DNA of 64,000 nt from assembly GCA_039029275.1 (NCBI GenBank), contig JBCCGL010000007.1, positions 1 through 64,000 of the forward strand, in the 5' to 3' direction. Positions within the stretch are counted from its first letter, which is position 1. Each line of letters starts with the position of its first letter. The notes under the pieces were generated by a model. The model saw nothing but the letters and a program-made list of their open reading frames with translations. It did not search any database and was not told the DNA's origin. The DNA is from JBCCGL01 sp039029275 (GTDB lineage Bacteria > Pseudomonadota > Gammaproteobacteria > JBCCGL01). Shown piece by piece: positions 1 to 9,192 of the stretch. The translations under genes and the position numbers were made by a program.

Positions 1-746
1 CCGGTTTTGAATTTTCCATGCAGGACGCAGCGGCAATCGCCATCATCGGTGGGGCGGATGGTCCGACGGCGATTTTTCTTGCCTCGCGTTTAGCGCCCGA
101 TTTGCTCGGCGCGATAGCCGTAGCAGCCTATTCGTATATGGCGTTGGTGCCTATCATTCAGCCGCCGATCATGAAAGCGCTGACAACGAAAAACGAGCGC
201 GAAATAAAAATGGAACAATTGCGGGAGGTGTCTAAGGCCGAGCAAATTGCGTTTCCCTTGATTGTGCTTGGTCTGGCGATTTTATTTTTGCCAGCCGCCA
301 CTCCACTGGTCGGCATGCTGTGTTTTGGCAATTTGTTGCGCGTGTCGGGCGTGGTCGATCGTTTAAGCAAGGCGGCGCAAAATGAAATTATTAATGCTGT
401 AACGATCTTCCTTGGTTTGGCAGTGGGTTCGAGGTTATCAGCGGACAAATTTCTCACTCTAGAAACAATCGGCATTTTGATACTCGGCGCGGTGGCTTTT
501 TGTATCGGCACAGCGACAGGGGTTTTGATGGCCAAATTAATGAATGTGCTCAGCAAGCAAAACATCAATCCGCTTATCGGCGCTGCGGGAGTGTCGGCAG
601 TTCCAATGGCGGCGCGCGTGGTCAACAAAGTGGGTCTTGAGGCGAACCCGCACAACTTTTTACTTATGCATGCGATGGGGCCAAACCTCGCAGGCGTTAT
701 AGGTTCTGCGGTAGCAGCGGGAATTTTGCTGGCGCTGTTGGGATGA
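1..746 (+). CDS. Sodium-translocating decarboxylase beta subunit (OadB/GcdB type), 5'-truncated
   Basis: C-terminal part of the membrane subunit that couples decarboxylation of a biotin-bound carboxyl group to Na+ export in oxaloacetate, methylmalonyl-CoA or glutaconyl-CoA decarboxylases. The reading frame is open to the window edge (codons from base 3), so the Met at 18 is internal. The hallmark IIGGADGPTAIF near the start is the conserved Na+/carboxyl-site motif of the family. The second repeat carries GAAGVSAVPMAARV and HAMGPNLAGVIGSAVAAG, which is the usual C-terminus. At least six hydrophobic segments are visible. The alpha and gamma subunits are not in the window and should lie upstream. 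The substrate cannot be decided from this fragment. Confidence 0.93.
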   Translation, partial: GFEFSMQDAAAIAIIGGADGPTAIFLASRLAPDLLGAIAVAAYSYMALVPIIQPPIMKALTTKNEREIKMEQLREVSKAEQIAFPLIVLGLAILFLPAATPLVGMLCFGNLLRVSGVVDRLSKAAQNEIINAVTIFLGLAVGSRLSADKFLTLETIGILILGAVAFCIGTATGVLMAKLMNVLSKQNINPLIGAAGVSAVPMAARVVNKVGLEANPHNFLLMHAMGPNLAGVIGSAVAAGILLALLG

Positions 747-757
747 ACGAATTTACA

Positions 758-1090
758 CCCGTTCGTGCTGAGCCTGTCGAAGTACGAACAAGGCGGGCGC
801 GAACCGTCGACTACTCGTTTCCCATTCTTTGTCATTCCTGCAAAGGCAGGAATCCATACGCATCGGAGACAAATGGATCCCCGCCTGCGCGGGGATGACG
901 GATCTTACTTCCGTTCGTGCTGAGCCTGTCGAAGTACGAACAAGGCGGGCGCGAACCTTCGACTACTCGCATCCCATTCTTTGTCATTCCTGCGAAGGCA
1001 GGAATCCATGCGCATCGGAGATAAATGGATCCCGCCTGCGCGGGGATGACGGATTTAGCTATCCATCGTGATGAGCTTGTCGAGGTACGA
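758..1090. repeat. Intergenic palindromic repeat pair (two composite units plus a degenerate end)
   Basis: Two copies of a composite unit of about 150 bp. Each starts with a TTCGTGCTGAGCCTGTCGAA element that ends in GTACGAA. It is followed by an arm pair beginning GTCATTCCTGCGAAGGCAGG and ending CGCCTGCGCGGGGATGACG (831-900 and 983-1051). The two arms are imperfectly complementary, so each unit can fold into a long hairpin. A third, decayed start of the first element lies at about 1067-1090. The same two elements recur at 9.2-9.8 kb. Elements of this kind are common between genes in many proteobacteria. From position 1090 to the next gene at 1228 I see only a decayed GGGGTCAG-type motif near 1101-1125. 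Confidence 0.85.
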
Positions 1091-1227
1091 AACAGGGTGG
1101 GGCAATTCTGACCCCTATTATCTCGATTATCGGCTCCGCGCTAATGCTAATCAGACGAGACTGACCCTACTGATCCTGCCGGCATTTGTGGTTGAAGGGC
1201 GTGGGAGTCTTGCGATGATTGTGCGTA

Positions 1228-2421
1228 TCAGGGGTGTGGCTCGAACAATCTTCGCAGATGATTCCCGACGACACTTCCGGTGAAGCCAAATACCAGCCAC
1301 CACCAACCGTGCAGGCTGCCCGAGACCAGCCCACCGAGATAGGCGCCGATGTTGCAGCCATAGGCGAGCCGCGCGCCGTATCCCATTGCGAGCCCTCCGA
1401 TAACAGCCGTGACGACATCCCTTTGAGTCAGTCGCAGCGTTGGCGTAAACCGACCCGCTGCTGCCGCCGCCGCCATGGCGCCAGCAATAATTGCAAAATT
1501 CATTAGTGAGGTGAAGTTGGCGAACGGCCCGGCTTGAAGCTGTGCGGCGCGCCATTGCGGGTTCTCCCAATAGGGCCACAGCGCGACGTTGAAAATGCCG
1601 GAGGCGTCAGCAGCCTGCGCACCCCATAGCGCAAAACCTGCGGTGACACCCCAAGGTCTGTGAGTAACGATCAGCGTTGTTACACTCACTATCGCCAAGG
1701 CAATTGCACCGTCCCAAGCAGACCATGGGCCGCGCAGCCAGTTACTGGTCTTGCGCGCTTGCTCAAGCGACCCGTGTCGTCGCAGTTCGAGTCGAATACT
1801 CAAAAACCAAAGCGTTGTCAGCAGACCGAACATGGTGAGCAGCGACCCCGTAAGACCAAACTCGCGCAGCAGTGACACGCCCCCATAGCGTGGCAGGGTC
1901 GCCCAGATCTGCGGGATGTCCCATGTCGCCCATAGCGAGCCGACGATGAATGCGATCAGTACCAGCAGCATGCGAGTGGAACCGCCGCCCACGGTAAACA
2001 GCGTTCCGGACGCGCACCCGCCGCCAAACTGCATCCCTATCCCGAACAGCAGTGCACCGAACGCGGAGGCAATACCAATAGGCAGGACGTTTCCATACAC
2101 GGGTGAGCCGAACAGGCTTCCATGCGCGAGCAGCGGTAGAGATACCGCGCAAGAGATACCGATTAACAATATTTGCGCGCGAAATCCTGTGCCGCGGCGA
2201 TCGACCTGAAGACGACGCCATGCCGATGTAAAGCCAAACGCGGCGTGATACAGAGCGACTCCCGCGACGCCGCCGATAATCACGGACAGCGCGTGGCGGA
2301 ATCCCACTTGCTGCCATGCTATCAAGGTGAGAGTGACCAGCACCGCCACTGCAACACTAAACGCGCGACTCTGTATTGCCTTCGTTTGCACTAGCTGGCG
2401 CTCATACGCGTAGCGCGGCAT
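1228..2421 (-). CDS. YeeE/YedE (TsuA-type) sulfur-compound transporter family membrane protein
   Basis: A 397-residue polytopic membrane protein with two repeated halves. Each half carries the family's conserved Gly/Cys motif: GIGMQFGGGCASGT in the first and YGCNIGAYLGGLVSGS in the second. The conserved Cys residues line the path in the thiosulfate-uptake member TsuA, so import of a reduced sulfur compound is likely, but the substrate is inference. About ten hydrophobic segments are visible. The predicted ATG (2419-2421) lies only 9 bp from the start of the divergent SGNH hydrolase, so either the true start is further inside or the promoters overlap the coding starts. No sulfurtransferase (TusA) partner is visible nearby. 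Confidence 0.85.
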   Translation of the reverse strand: MPRYAYERQLVQTKAIQSRAFSVAVAVLVTLTLIAWQQVGFRHALSVIIGGVAGVALYHAAFGFTSAWRRLQVDRRGTGFRAQILLIGISCAVSLPLLAHGSLFGSPVYGNVLPIGIASAFGALLFGIGMQFGGGCASGTLFTVGGGSTRMLLVLIAFIVGSLWATWDIPQIWATLPRYGGVSLLREFGLTGSLLTMFGLLTTLWFLSIRLELRRHGSLEQARKTSNWLRGPWSAWDGAIALAIVSVTTLIVTHRPWGVTAGFALWGAQAADASGIFNVALWPYWENPQWRAAQLQAGPFANFTSLMNFAIIAGAMAAAAAAGRFTPTLRLTQRDVVTAVIGGLAMGYGARLAYGCNIGAYLGGLVSGSLHGWWWLVFGFTGSVVGNHLRRLFEPHP

Positions 2422-2430
2422 GATGCCTCA

Positions 2431-3117
2431 ATGCAGAAGTTAACCATCACGAGCGCGATTGTCGCACTGATCGTGTGTATCAACAGTACGAGTTTGGTGC
2501 GGGCCGAACAGCGATGGGCACATGAATTGTCGGAGTTTGCGGCGGAAGATCGAACCCAAACCCTCTCGCCACAGATCGCGTTTCTGGGCAGTTCGAGTAT
2601 CGCGCGTTGGCACTCGTTACACGACGACATGGCACCGCGCGCTGTGTATCGCCGAGGACTTTCCGGGGCCAGAATCGGTGACATACTGGAGCGATTCGGT
2701 GAACTGATCGGTGATAACCGCCCACGCATCGTGGTGATGTTCGCCGGTTCTAACGATATTGTGCCGGGTTCGATCGATGTCGAGGCTGTGGTAACTGGAG
2801 TTGAGATCATCTACAACAAGGTGCGGCGACTTGGCCCTGCGGCGCAGTTTGTATTCATCGCCATCACGCCGACTCCGCATCGCCGCGCGGTAATCAACCA
2901 TGTGCTCACCGCAAACAGCCGTGTACGTGCGTGGGCCGAGAAAACTTCGCATGCCTGGTATCTTGACGCTGCCCATCATTTTTTAACAAAGGATGGCCGA
3001 CCAAACCGCGCGTTCTTTCTGGACGATGGCCTGCACCTCAATCGCGATGGGTACGCCATCTGGACGAGCTTGCTACGCGCGCTTCTGGCAGATTTAGACA
3101 CGCGCGAGCGCAGTTAA
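2431..3117 (+). CDS. Secreted SGNH/GDSL-type esterase-hydrolase
   Basis: A 228-residue protein with an N-terminal signal peptide (residues 1 to about 25, ending VRAEQ). SGNH blocks are present in order: block I as FLGSSSIARW (residues 51-60, nucleophile probably Ser55), the Gly region GARIGDIL, block III FAGSNDI with the conserved Asn, and block V DDGLHLNRDGY with the Asp-x-x-His pair near the C-terminus. It is therefore expected to be an exported ester- or acyl-hydrolase; the substrate is unknown. Block I has Ser where classical members have Asp (GDS), as in the platelet-activating-factor-acetylhydrolase-like branch. The neighbouring esterase and OpgC gene suggest a set acting on esterified envelope glycans, which is inference. 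Confidence 0.85.
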   Translation: MQKLTITSAIVALIVCINSTSLVRAEQRWAHELSEFAAEDRTQTLSPQIAFLGSSSIARWHSLHDDMAPRAVYRRGLSGARIGDILERFGELIGDNRPRIVVMFAGSNDIVPGSIDVEAVVTGVEIIYNKVRRLGPAAQFVFIAITPTPHRRAVINHVLTANSRVRAWAEKTSHAWYLDAAHHFLTKDGRPNRAFFLDDGLHLNRDGYAIWTSLLRALLADLDTRERS

Positions 3118-3141
3118 CGCCGCGCGCAGTGGTATGGACGC

Positions 3142-5079
3142 TCACTCTTGGCACAGAGGGTTTTCAAGAGGTCCGGTTTTCGGGATTGAATGAGACACAA
3201 CGTTGGTTGCGACTAATTCGTCGATGCCATCCGGATCACCGGCAAACGGACCTTCCCGATTGCCGCCAAAACGCGAGTTGTGCAGCAGATTATGGGCTGA
3301 GAATACGGGCTCCCGATTGGATGAACCGTAGAAGAACCCCGCCCGACCATTTCGAACCACGTCCAGGCCGCTGAACACCAAACCGCGAACCCCCGAGTGC
3401 GCCACTGCTACGCCCTCATCGACATGCGAGGCGAACACACCGTGGGTGCAGTTGTCGCGCAGTGCCAGACCGCGAAAAGACCCTTGTCGCGAATCGCGTA
3501 TGAAAATGCCGTTATCGCCGTTGTTTGCAACAAGGCCATTGCTGAAGTGGATTTCGCCGCTGCCGGTATCAATCGAAATGCCACTGGCAAGATTCGCCTG
3601 TGACTTGAAGTTGTTGACGAAAACCTCGAAGCCACCGTCGATGGCAATGCCGTCGAAATGGTTGTCAAAAAATATTGTGTCGCTGACATAAAGCCCACGC
3701 GAGCGCTGACTAACGACCAGTCCGCCGCTTCGCGCGCTTTTTAAGGTCAGGCGCGTCAGATAAACCGACTGCGCACCGTGCACTGAAATGGCGTTATTTT
3801 TGAGGTGTGGCCGACCCTCTGCATCTTCGGCGCGCTCGTCGCTGCCCTGATTTTGGCGATTGCCGTCGACAATCAAACCCTCAATACGAATGTTGTGTAC
3901 GTGCTTCTCTTCAGGCACTGATCGCGCCGCCGAGCCGACCAGGATAACGGGTTGGCGAACGCCGTCCTCGAGGCACAAGGTTGCACCCTGCTCACCGATC
4001 AGTGACAAATTGGACCGATTCAGATGCACCGAGCGGTCAATCGGATAACAGTCCTCTCTGGCGCGGATGTGAATCGTCCCGCCGCTGTCTGGCAACAACT
4101 CGACCGCGTGCGCGACATCTTCAGTGTGATCGGGTACGTATACCTCGGTGAGACCGCGGCGCACGCTGGCGTCGGCCAGTAAAGGTGGCCGGTGTCCCAT
4201 AGACGGGGCGATCCTTGTCAATGCCTCGGACAAGGATCGGCGCCAATAAAGCCAATTGTGTCCACCGTCGGTGATGCTGAGCTCAGCGGCAATACCGTTG
4301 TCTTGCAATAGAGCGTGCAGGGCGCTGGTACTGTGCTGGATACCGAAAAAGTCATGGTCACCTGATAAGAGGTGAATGGATAGCGGTCGACTGAGGTTTT
4401 TGAGGTTATTTATAAATGCACTTGGCTCGAGATCGAGGAACCGCACGGGGTCAAATGGTTTGCCAAAAGCACCGCGAAAAATTCGCTCCTGACTTTGCGT
4501 TAAGCGCGTTTGCTCATTCACCCTTGACCACAGTGCGGGGGACATTCCGACCGTCGCAACGAATCGATCAGGATAGCGAAACGCCAGTCGCAGTGCGCCA
4601 AATCCTCCCATTGAATGGCCGACGATGGCACGCGAGCGACCGTCGGCCAAGGTCCGATACGTTGCATCGACGTGCGCGATCAGGTCGTCGACAATGGCGG
4701 TTTCATACTCACCGGCACCATCGACGTCGGACGAATTGACATACCAGCTGACGGCCCCGCGGGGCATGACAACGATTAACTCCGGGACGGCATCCTCTTC
4801 TATCAGCGCATCTACCGTCGCCTCGACGTGCCCGGCCCTGGGCCATGTCTTTTCGTTATCCCCCACTCCATGCAGCAGATACAAGGTAGGGTAACGGCGT
4901 TGCTCTGCGGCATCGTAACTCGGTGGCAGGTAAATCGAGTAGGCGAATTCGCCGTTTAACGCGGGCGATTGAAATCGCTCTGACAGTAGGATATCGGCGG
5001 CGACCTGATTGAAGCCAATCGCCATCCCCAGTGTCTGCAGTAGAAAAACCAAGGTGAGGCGAGTGAGGGTGGTGATCAT
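3142..5079 (-). CDS. Secreted esterase D/feruloyl-esterase-like alpha/beta hydrolase fused to a right-handed beta-helix domain
   Basis: A 645-residue, two-domain exported protein. Residues 1 to about 28 form a signal peptide. Residues about 30-290 are an alpha/beta hydrolase of the esterase D/antigen-85-like family, with YLLHGVGDNEKTW (oxyanion region), the nucleophile elbow GHSMGGFGALR (Ser156), an acid in SGDHDF (Asp241 or Asp243) and His274 in GGHNW. From about 315 to the end there is a parallel beta-helix of the pectate-lyase/NosD type, recognisable by regular turns such as IRIEGLIVDGN, LYVSDTIFFDNHFDGIAI, NNGDNGIFIRDS and VRNGRAGFFYGSS. Beta-helices usually bind or cleave polysaccharide, so a glycan-anchored esterase is plausible. 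Its start overlaps the end of the OpgC gene by 4 bp (ATGA), implying co-translation. Confidence 0.85.
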   Translation of the reverse strand: MITTLTRLTLVFLLQTLGMAIGFNQVAADILLSERFQSPALNGEFAYSIYLPPSYDAAEQRRYPTLYLLHGVGDNEKTWPRAGHVEATVDALIEEDAVPELIVVMPRGAVSWYVNSSDVDGAGEYETAIVDDLIAHVDATYRTLADGRSRAIVGHSMGGFGALRLAFRYPDRFVATVGMSPALWSRVNEQTRLTQSQERIFRGAFGKPFDPVRFLDLEPSAFINNLKNLSRPLSIHLLSGDHDFFGIQHSTSALHALLQDNGIAAELSITDGGHNWLYWRRSLSEALTRIAPSMGHRPPLLADASVRRGLTEVYVPDHTEDVAHAVELLPDSGGTIHIRAREDCYPIDRSVHLNRSNLSLIGEQGATLCLEDGVRQPVILVGSAARSVPEEKHVHNIRIEGLIVDGNRQNQGSDERAEDAEGRPHLKNNAISVHGAQSVYLTRLTLKSARSGGLVVSQRSRGLYVSDTIFFDNHFDGIAIDGGFEVFVNNFKSQANLASGISIDTGSGEIHFSNGLVANNGDNGIFIRDSRQGSFRGLALRDNCTHGVFASHVDEGVAVAHSGVRGLVFSGLDVVRNGRAGFFYGSSNREPVFSAHNLLHNSRFGGNREGPFAGDPDGIDELVATNVVSHSIPKTGPLENPLCQE

Positions 5080-6314
5080 GCAGAGCGCGCGCTCAGTTCG
5101 TTCTCGAATTGGGATGCATTACCGCCCGGCGACTCAGTCGTCTGAGCGGCTGTGGTCGGGCGCTTCCATGGCGTTTTTTTGAACCAACCGAACATGTATG
5201 CCGAGAGTATCAGAACGGTGACCCCACCAACATTAATCAACGTGAGCGTCAGCGCGTTGCGGCCGATTTGGTCGAGAATAATGCCCATCACGTAGGAAAG
5301 CGTCATGCTGAGAAAGAATACCGGAAGCGCGTTTTGGCCGGTTTTAACGATAGGCGCAGCCCAGTTCATTTGCAGCCAGTGGATCCGCCCTCGCAACAGG
5401 CTGACCACGATATACGCGAGCGCGAGAAAATGTAACCACCGCAATAGACCGAAGTTGGTTTTGTAAATCCAGAACGGCTCCAGCGCTTTGCGCATTTCTC
5501 GAAGCCATTCAAACTCGCGCCAGATCGGCCAATGCGCAAAGGGAACGGCTACAACGACAAAGATAACGCAAACCGCTAGCAGCCAATGTTTGTAGGCGGG
5601 AGGGCGAATCCATCCACAACCGAGGCAGAACCCGGTGAAAAACAGCAATTGCCACCCGAACGGGTTAAAAAACCACGGCCGGCCATTGGTCGCATCGGCG
5701 AGGAATTCAAGATCGAAAAACCACATTGCCGCGTACAGAGCCAGACAAAATGCGGGTGGCAGGTAGCGATGCAACCGAGATAAAGCCATGACCACAGGCA
5801 CGAGCGCCAACACCCCCATATACATGGGGATTATGTCGAAGTAATTCGGTACATAAGTTAGCGTGAAGAGGTCGATCAGCGCATCGGGGGTGTTGTTGAA
5901 AAAACGCCAAAGGTTCAATTTGCCGATGTAATCGCGCGAATCCACCAGCACATCGTTTGCTAGAGCACAAATGGTGGCTATCAGGAAGAACATGGCTAGA
6001 TGCGCAACGTAAAGCTGGAAGCAGCGAAAGCCGATGCGCGCAGTGCCAATGTGAAAACCTGCGCGACGATAAGTGCCCGCGAACGCAATAGCGGCAGCCA
6101 TACCTGACAGAAATACGAACATCTCCGCCGCATCGGAAAATCCAAAACGTGCAGGGATATAGTTTGCAAACTTATTGTTTGGTACGTGCGCGATATAGAT
6201 GATAAGCATCGCGACCCCGCGAAAGAAATCAAGTCGCGGGTCACGACCGACAAAATTATCGCTTTGCGTCATTGTTGAGGGTTGCTTGGATGTTGCAGTT
6301 GCGATACCTGACAT
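5076..6314 (-). CDS. opgC: OpgC-family membrane acyltransferase
   Basis: A 412-residue protein with about ten hydrophobic helices. The N-terminal RDPRLDFFRGVAMLIIYIAH and the following GFSDAAEMFVFLSGMAAA are the signature of OpgC, the enzyme that adds succinyl (or related) groups to osmoregulated periplasmic glucans. It is distantly related to acyltransferase-3 proteins. The 3' end overlaps the start of the esterase/beta-helix gene by 4 bp. The OpgH glucosyltransferase lies a little upstream on the same strand, so a glucan synthesis and decoration cluster is likely. The transferred group cannot be told from sequence. An alternative is an OpgC-like enzyme acting on another exported glycan. Confidence 0.85.
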   Translation of the reverse strand: MSGIATATSKQPSTMTQSDNFVGRDPRLDFFRGVAMLIIYIAHVPNNKFANYIPARFGFSDAAEMFVFLSGMAAAIAFAGTYRRAGFHIGTARIGFRCFQLYVAHLAMFFLIATICALANDVLVDSRDYIGKLNLWRFFNNTPDALIDLFTLTYVPNYFDIIPMYMGVLALVPVVMALSRLHRYLPPAFCLALYAAMWFFDLEFLADATNGRPWFFNPFGWQLLFFTGFCLGCGWIRPPAYKHWLLAVCVIFVVVAVPFAHWPIWREFEWLREMRKALEPFWIYKTNFGLLRWLHFLALAYIVVSLLRGRIHWLQMNWAAPIVKTGQNALPVFFLSMTLSYVMGIILDQIGRNALTLTLINVGGVTVLILSAYMFGWFKKTPWKRPTTAAQTTESPGGNASQFENELSARSA

Positions 6315-6359
6315 AACTCTATGCCAGGATATCGCGGTCGCCTATAGGCAAATTTGACC

Positions 6360-6887
6360 TCAGTCCAATGGGGCGCCAGTGGACTGATATTGTGGTATCG
6401 GTTTCTTGGACGCTGCCTTCGATACAAGCTTGGGCCATTTTTTCTCCGCCAGCGTAACATTCCCGGGAATGTCTTCCTCCCAGAATCCGACAACGGCTTT
6501 GGTGATGTTCAGGTAGAGTTTACCATCGAGAATACGCCAAAGGTGAGGGTTGGCGGGCACCTTGCCGCCGCGCGATATGCCGTATGCGCAGTGACCATCA
6601 TATAAAGGTGCGTACTTTTCAGGATTCGCCAGAAACAAGTCGCGGTTAGCTTCAGTTGAAAATGCCCATTGGCTGCCATTGTATTCGGCGGTAATGGAAG
6701 ACTTCCCAGGTACGGCTTTGGCTTGCTCGGCACCCACTGGGCTTTGGGGCAACGAATGGTAGGCGACAACATCGTAACCACTTACCGCGAAACCGGAATC
6801 GTCCACGTATTGGGGTCCGGCCAAAACTGGCGCGCTGATAAGTGCCAGCGCCAACGAGGCGCTTTGCAATAATGTTTTTAGTGACAT
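6360..6887 (-). CDS. Exported YHS domain protein
   Basis: A 175-residue protein with a signal peptide (residues 1 to about 23, cleavage near VLAGP). It has the YHS core: SGYDVVAYHSL, then EYNGSQWAFSTEANRDLFLANPEKYAP, followed by GHCAYGISRG with one conserved Cys. YHS domains of this exported type occur beside many envelope and metal-handling genes, and their biochemical role is unresolved. It sits between the OpgC and OpgH genes on the same strand, with about 45-60 bp gaps, so it is probably part of the same transcription unit. ATG 6885-6887 is chosen because it directly precedes the signal peptide. Confidence 0.85.
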   Translation of the reverse strand: MSLKTLLQSASLALALISAPVLAGPQYVDDSGFAVSGYDVVAYHSLPQSPVGAEQAKAVPGKSSITAEYNGSQWAFSTEANRDLFLANPEKYAPLYDGHCAYGISRGGKVPANPHLWRILDGKLYLNITKAVVGFWEEDIPGNVTLAEKKWPKLVSKAASKKPIPQYQSTGAPLD

Positions 6888-6947
6888 GACAACTCCGCAT
6901 TGTGATGGTCAAACCGCGTAGACTCGTGCCGTAAGCGAAGGTTCCCG

Positions 6948-8789
6948 TTAAGCATCGCTTAATTTTCCGTCATCGTGGTTGATGTTGAGTTCGAGTGGCT
7001 GAATCAACTCCTCGGGCGTCACCAGACAACGCTTTTTTAGCAACCATTCACCAATTGTTGTGCGACTCGAAATCAGCGCCAGCGGCACCATAAGCAGCAG
7101 GCTGGCCACTACAGGTGAAACCCATATCATATGACCCGGCACCAGCATCAGTACCAGTATTAGCAGTGATACGCCCAGTGAATTTTGAACCATACTGCCG
7201 ATTAAGGTCTCGCCCAGACGCAACGCTCTGGCACCGCGCGGCTGAGCGTCCCAGCGCGTCTGCATACCGAGACAGATCGACATGATGAAGACAGTGTGAT
7301 AAACCATCAAAACAGGTGCAAGTAACAGTGAGAACAATACTTCGATAAGCCCACCGCGCACCACACTGATCGCACCGCCAAATGTGCGACGTCGCGTCGA
7401 ATCGACGAGCGTATGCACGAGCGCCAAAAATCGCGGCAGTAAAAGCATCGCCAGCGTCAGCGCAAACAAAGCCATCGCCTCTTCGGTGCGGAACACCGGC
7501 CACGGTTTGAACAATGGATAAGTGTCGGCAAATGCCTTGCTTGTAGTCGTGTGAAGTGCCTGATTAACGATCTGGCCCAAACCGAAGACGAGAAGGCAAA
7601 GCCAAAGCGGTGACACCAGAAATGAGAACGCACCGAGTGCCAGATGCAATCTGCTCACCCAATGCAATCCGGGGGTCGCCAGAAGACGCAGGTGCTGCAG
7701 ATTTCCCTGACACCAGCGACGATCACGGCGCGCATAGTCAATTACATTTGAGGGCATCTCCTCGAAACTGCCTTCACCTGTTGGCAGGCTCCAGACTTCA
7801 AATCCCGCTCTGCGCATGAAAGCCGCTTCGACAAAGTCATGACTCAGAATAGGACCCGATAAGGCCCCGCGACCGGGTAATAACGGCAATTCGCAGTGCT
7901 CTATAAAAGGGCGCATGCGCAAGATTGCGTTGTGTCCAAAATAATTGCTCTCGCCGCCTTGCCAATAAGCATTGCCGGTCGCGATCATCTCCGAGTTAAG
8001 GCGTCCCGCGAACTGCAGCACGCGTGCAAACATAGTGCGTTGATTGGCGGGTTGAGCAACTGTCTGGATGATTCCGACATTGGGGTGTGCCTGCATAAGG
8101 CGCGCGAGTCGCAGCAGCGTCGAGCCCGTCATTACACTGTCGGCATCAAGCACGACGATGTGGTCGAATGCGTCCGGGTTTCGTTGGCAAAACTCCGCAA
8201 TATTGCCAACTTTCTTGCCGGTGTTATTGGAGCGGTGTCGATAGTGAATAAGACCAGGCCCTGCATTGGGATACCGGCGTTCTATCTCAAGGTTGGCGGC
8301 GTCAACTCTGCGAATTTCTTCTGCGGCGAGCTCAGGTTCGGTGCTATCGCTCAGCAGATGTAATTCAAACATCTCTGATCCTGACTCGCGCGCGAGCGAT
8401 TCGTGCACGGCCTTAAGTCGGGATATGACTTCCGTCGCAGGTTCATTGCAGACCGGCATAATTACAGCAGTGCGCGTGACCAGCGGTGCATCTGCCTGCT
8501 CGCGCAAAGGGAATACACAGGCGACAGGGTTACGGCAAAACATCTTCACCAGTGCACCAATGATGCCGGTCCAAAAATACGCCGTCGTATGTGTAAACGT
8601 GACTGCGAACAGCACACCGATAATGGCTGAGGCAACGGTTAAGCCGTTCGCTGCAACAATCTGCATCATCTCTGCGATGCCTGTTGCGGCCGTAACCACC
8701 ACAAGACTGAAGAACACAAATCGCCGCTGACGCAGCGAGATTCGCCGTCGCAAGCTGTGTGGTGTCTGGTCGGTGTTGTTCACTTGCAT
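6948..8789 (-). CDS. opgH: Glucans biosynthesis glucosyltransferase OpgH (MdoH)
   Basis: Inner-membrane processive family-2 glycosyltransferase that uses UDP-glucose to build the beta-glucan backbone of osmoregulated periplasmic glucans. Visible motifs are VVLDADSVMTGSTLLRL (the metal-binding DxD region), GPILSHDFVEAAFMRRAG and RRDRRWCQGNLQHLRLL (the Q/RxxRW acceptor motif). There are two helices before and several after the catalytic domain. I use ATG at 8787-8789 (MQVNNTDQ...), because the upstream extension to 8891 relies on a TTG codon. The usual partner OpgG (periplasmic branching protein) is absent from this stretch. At about 613 residues it is shorter than E. coli OpgH (847), lacking most of the cytoplasmic N-terminal extension. 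Confidence 0.93.
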   Translation of the reverse strand: MQVNNTDQTPHSLRRRISLRQRRFVFFSLVVVTAATGIAEMMQIVAANGLTVASAIIGVLFAVTFTHTTAYFWTGIIGALVKMFCRNPVACVFPLREQADAPLVTRTAVIMPVCNEPATEVISRLKAVHESLARESGSEMFELHLLSDSTEPELAAEEIRRVDAANLEIERRYPNAGPGLIHYRHRSNNTGKKVGNIAEFCQRNPDAFDHIVVLDADSVMTGSTLLRLARLMQAHPNVGIIQTVAQPANQRTMFARVLQFAGRLNSEMIATGNAYWQGGESNYFGHNAILRMRPFIEHCELPLLPGRGALSGPILSHDFVEAAFMRRAGFEVWSLPTGEGSFEEMPSNVIDYARRDRRWCQGNLQHLRLLATPGLHWVSRLHLALGAFSFLVSPLWLCLLVFGLGQIVNQALHTTTSKAFADTYPLFKPWPVFRTEEAMALFALTLAMLLLPRFLALVHTLVDSTRRRTFGGAISVVRGGLIEVLFSLLLAPVLMVYHTVFIMSICLGMQTRWDAQPRGARALRLGETLIGSMVQNSLGVSLLILVLMLVPGHMIWVSPVVASLLLMVPLALISSRTTIGEWLLKKRCLVTPEELIQPLELNINHDDGKLSDA

Positions 8790-9192
8790 TTCGTGCCGGT
8801 CGTGTGCGGGCAATAGTGAAGTCTGATTGTGGAAATCATATGCCCCGTTACTAAAGGATTTTTTACGTTTCGTTAGACAGGCGCAGCCCAAGAAGTTCGG
8901 TCATTTCCAGTTCGACCGATTACGTTCCATTAATTATGCGCTTGGCGTAACAACCCGGCCGCGCTTATAACACGGCGAGAAATGACAGGGTAGTAAAACT
9001 TGTCGTTCAGTCCAACGTGTTACCGCCAGCGAATCTGGAGCCAATTCGCCTGATCTGTCGAGAGAGGCATCTGTTACTTATGTTCAGCATCACAGGAGCC
9101 TCGGTATGGCTGTCGATTTTGCGGATTCCGGCAGAACTTCACGTCAGCCGTAGCAGCTTCTATCTTTGATATCGGGCTTATGAGCTCAGTGG
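8790..9192. other. Gene-free stretch upstream of opgH
   Basis: About 400 bp that must hold the opgH promoter. I found no convincing -35/-10 pair, no conserved RNA and no credible ORF in it. It leads directly into the tandem repeats that begin at 9193. Confidence 0.4.

Noticed and set aside
158..835. 225-codon reverse frame opposite the decarboxylase subunit
   Set aside because: Shadow frame of the membrane protein; its translation has no recognisable features.
1101..1125. Decayed GGGGTCAG motif (read on the reverse strand) near the YeeE-like gene
   Set aside because: Only one arm can be seen, so it cannot be called a complete REP-type element.
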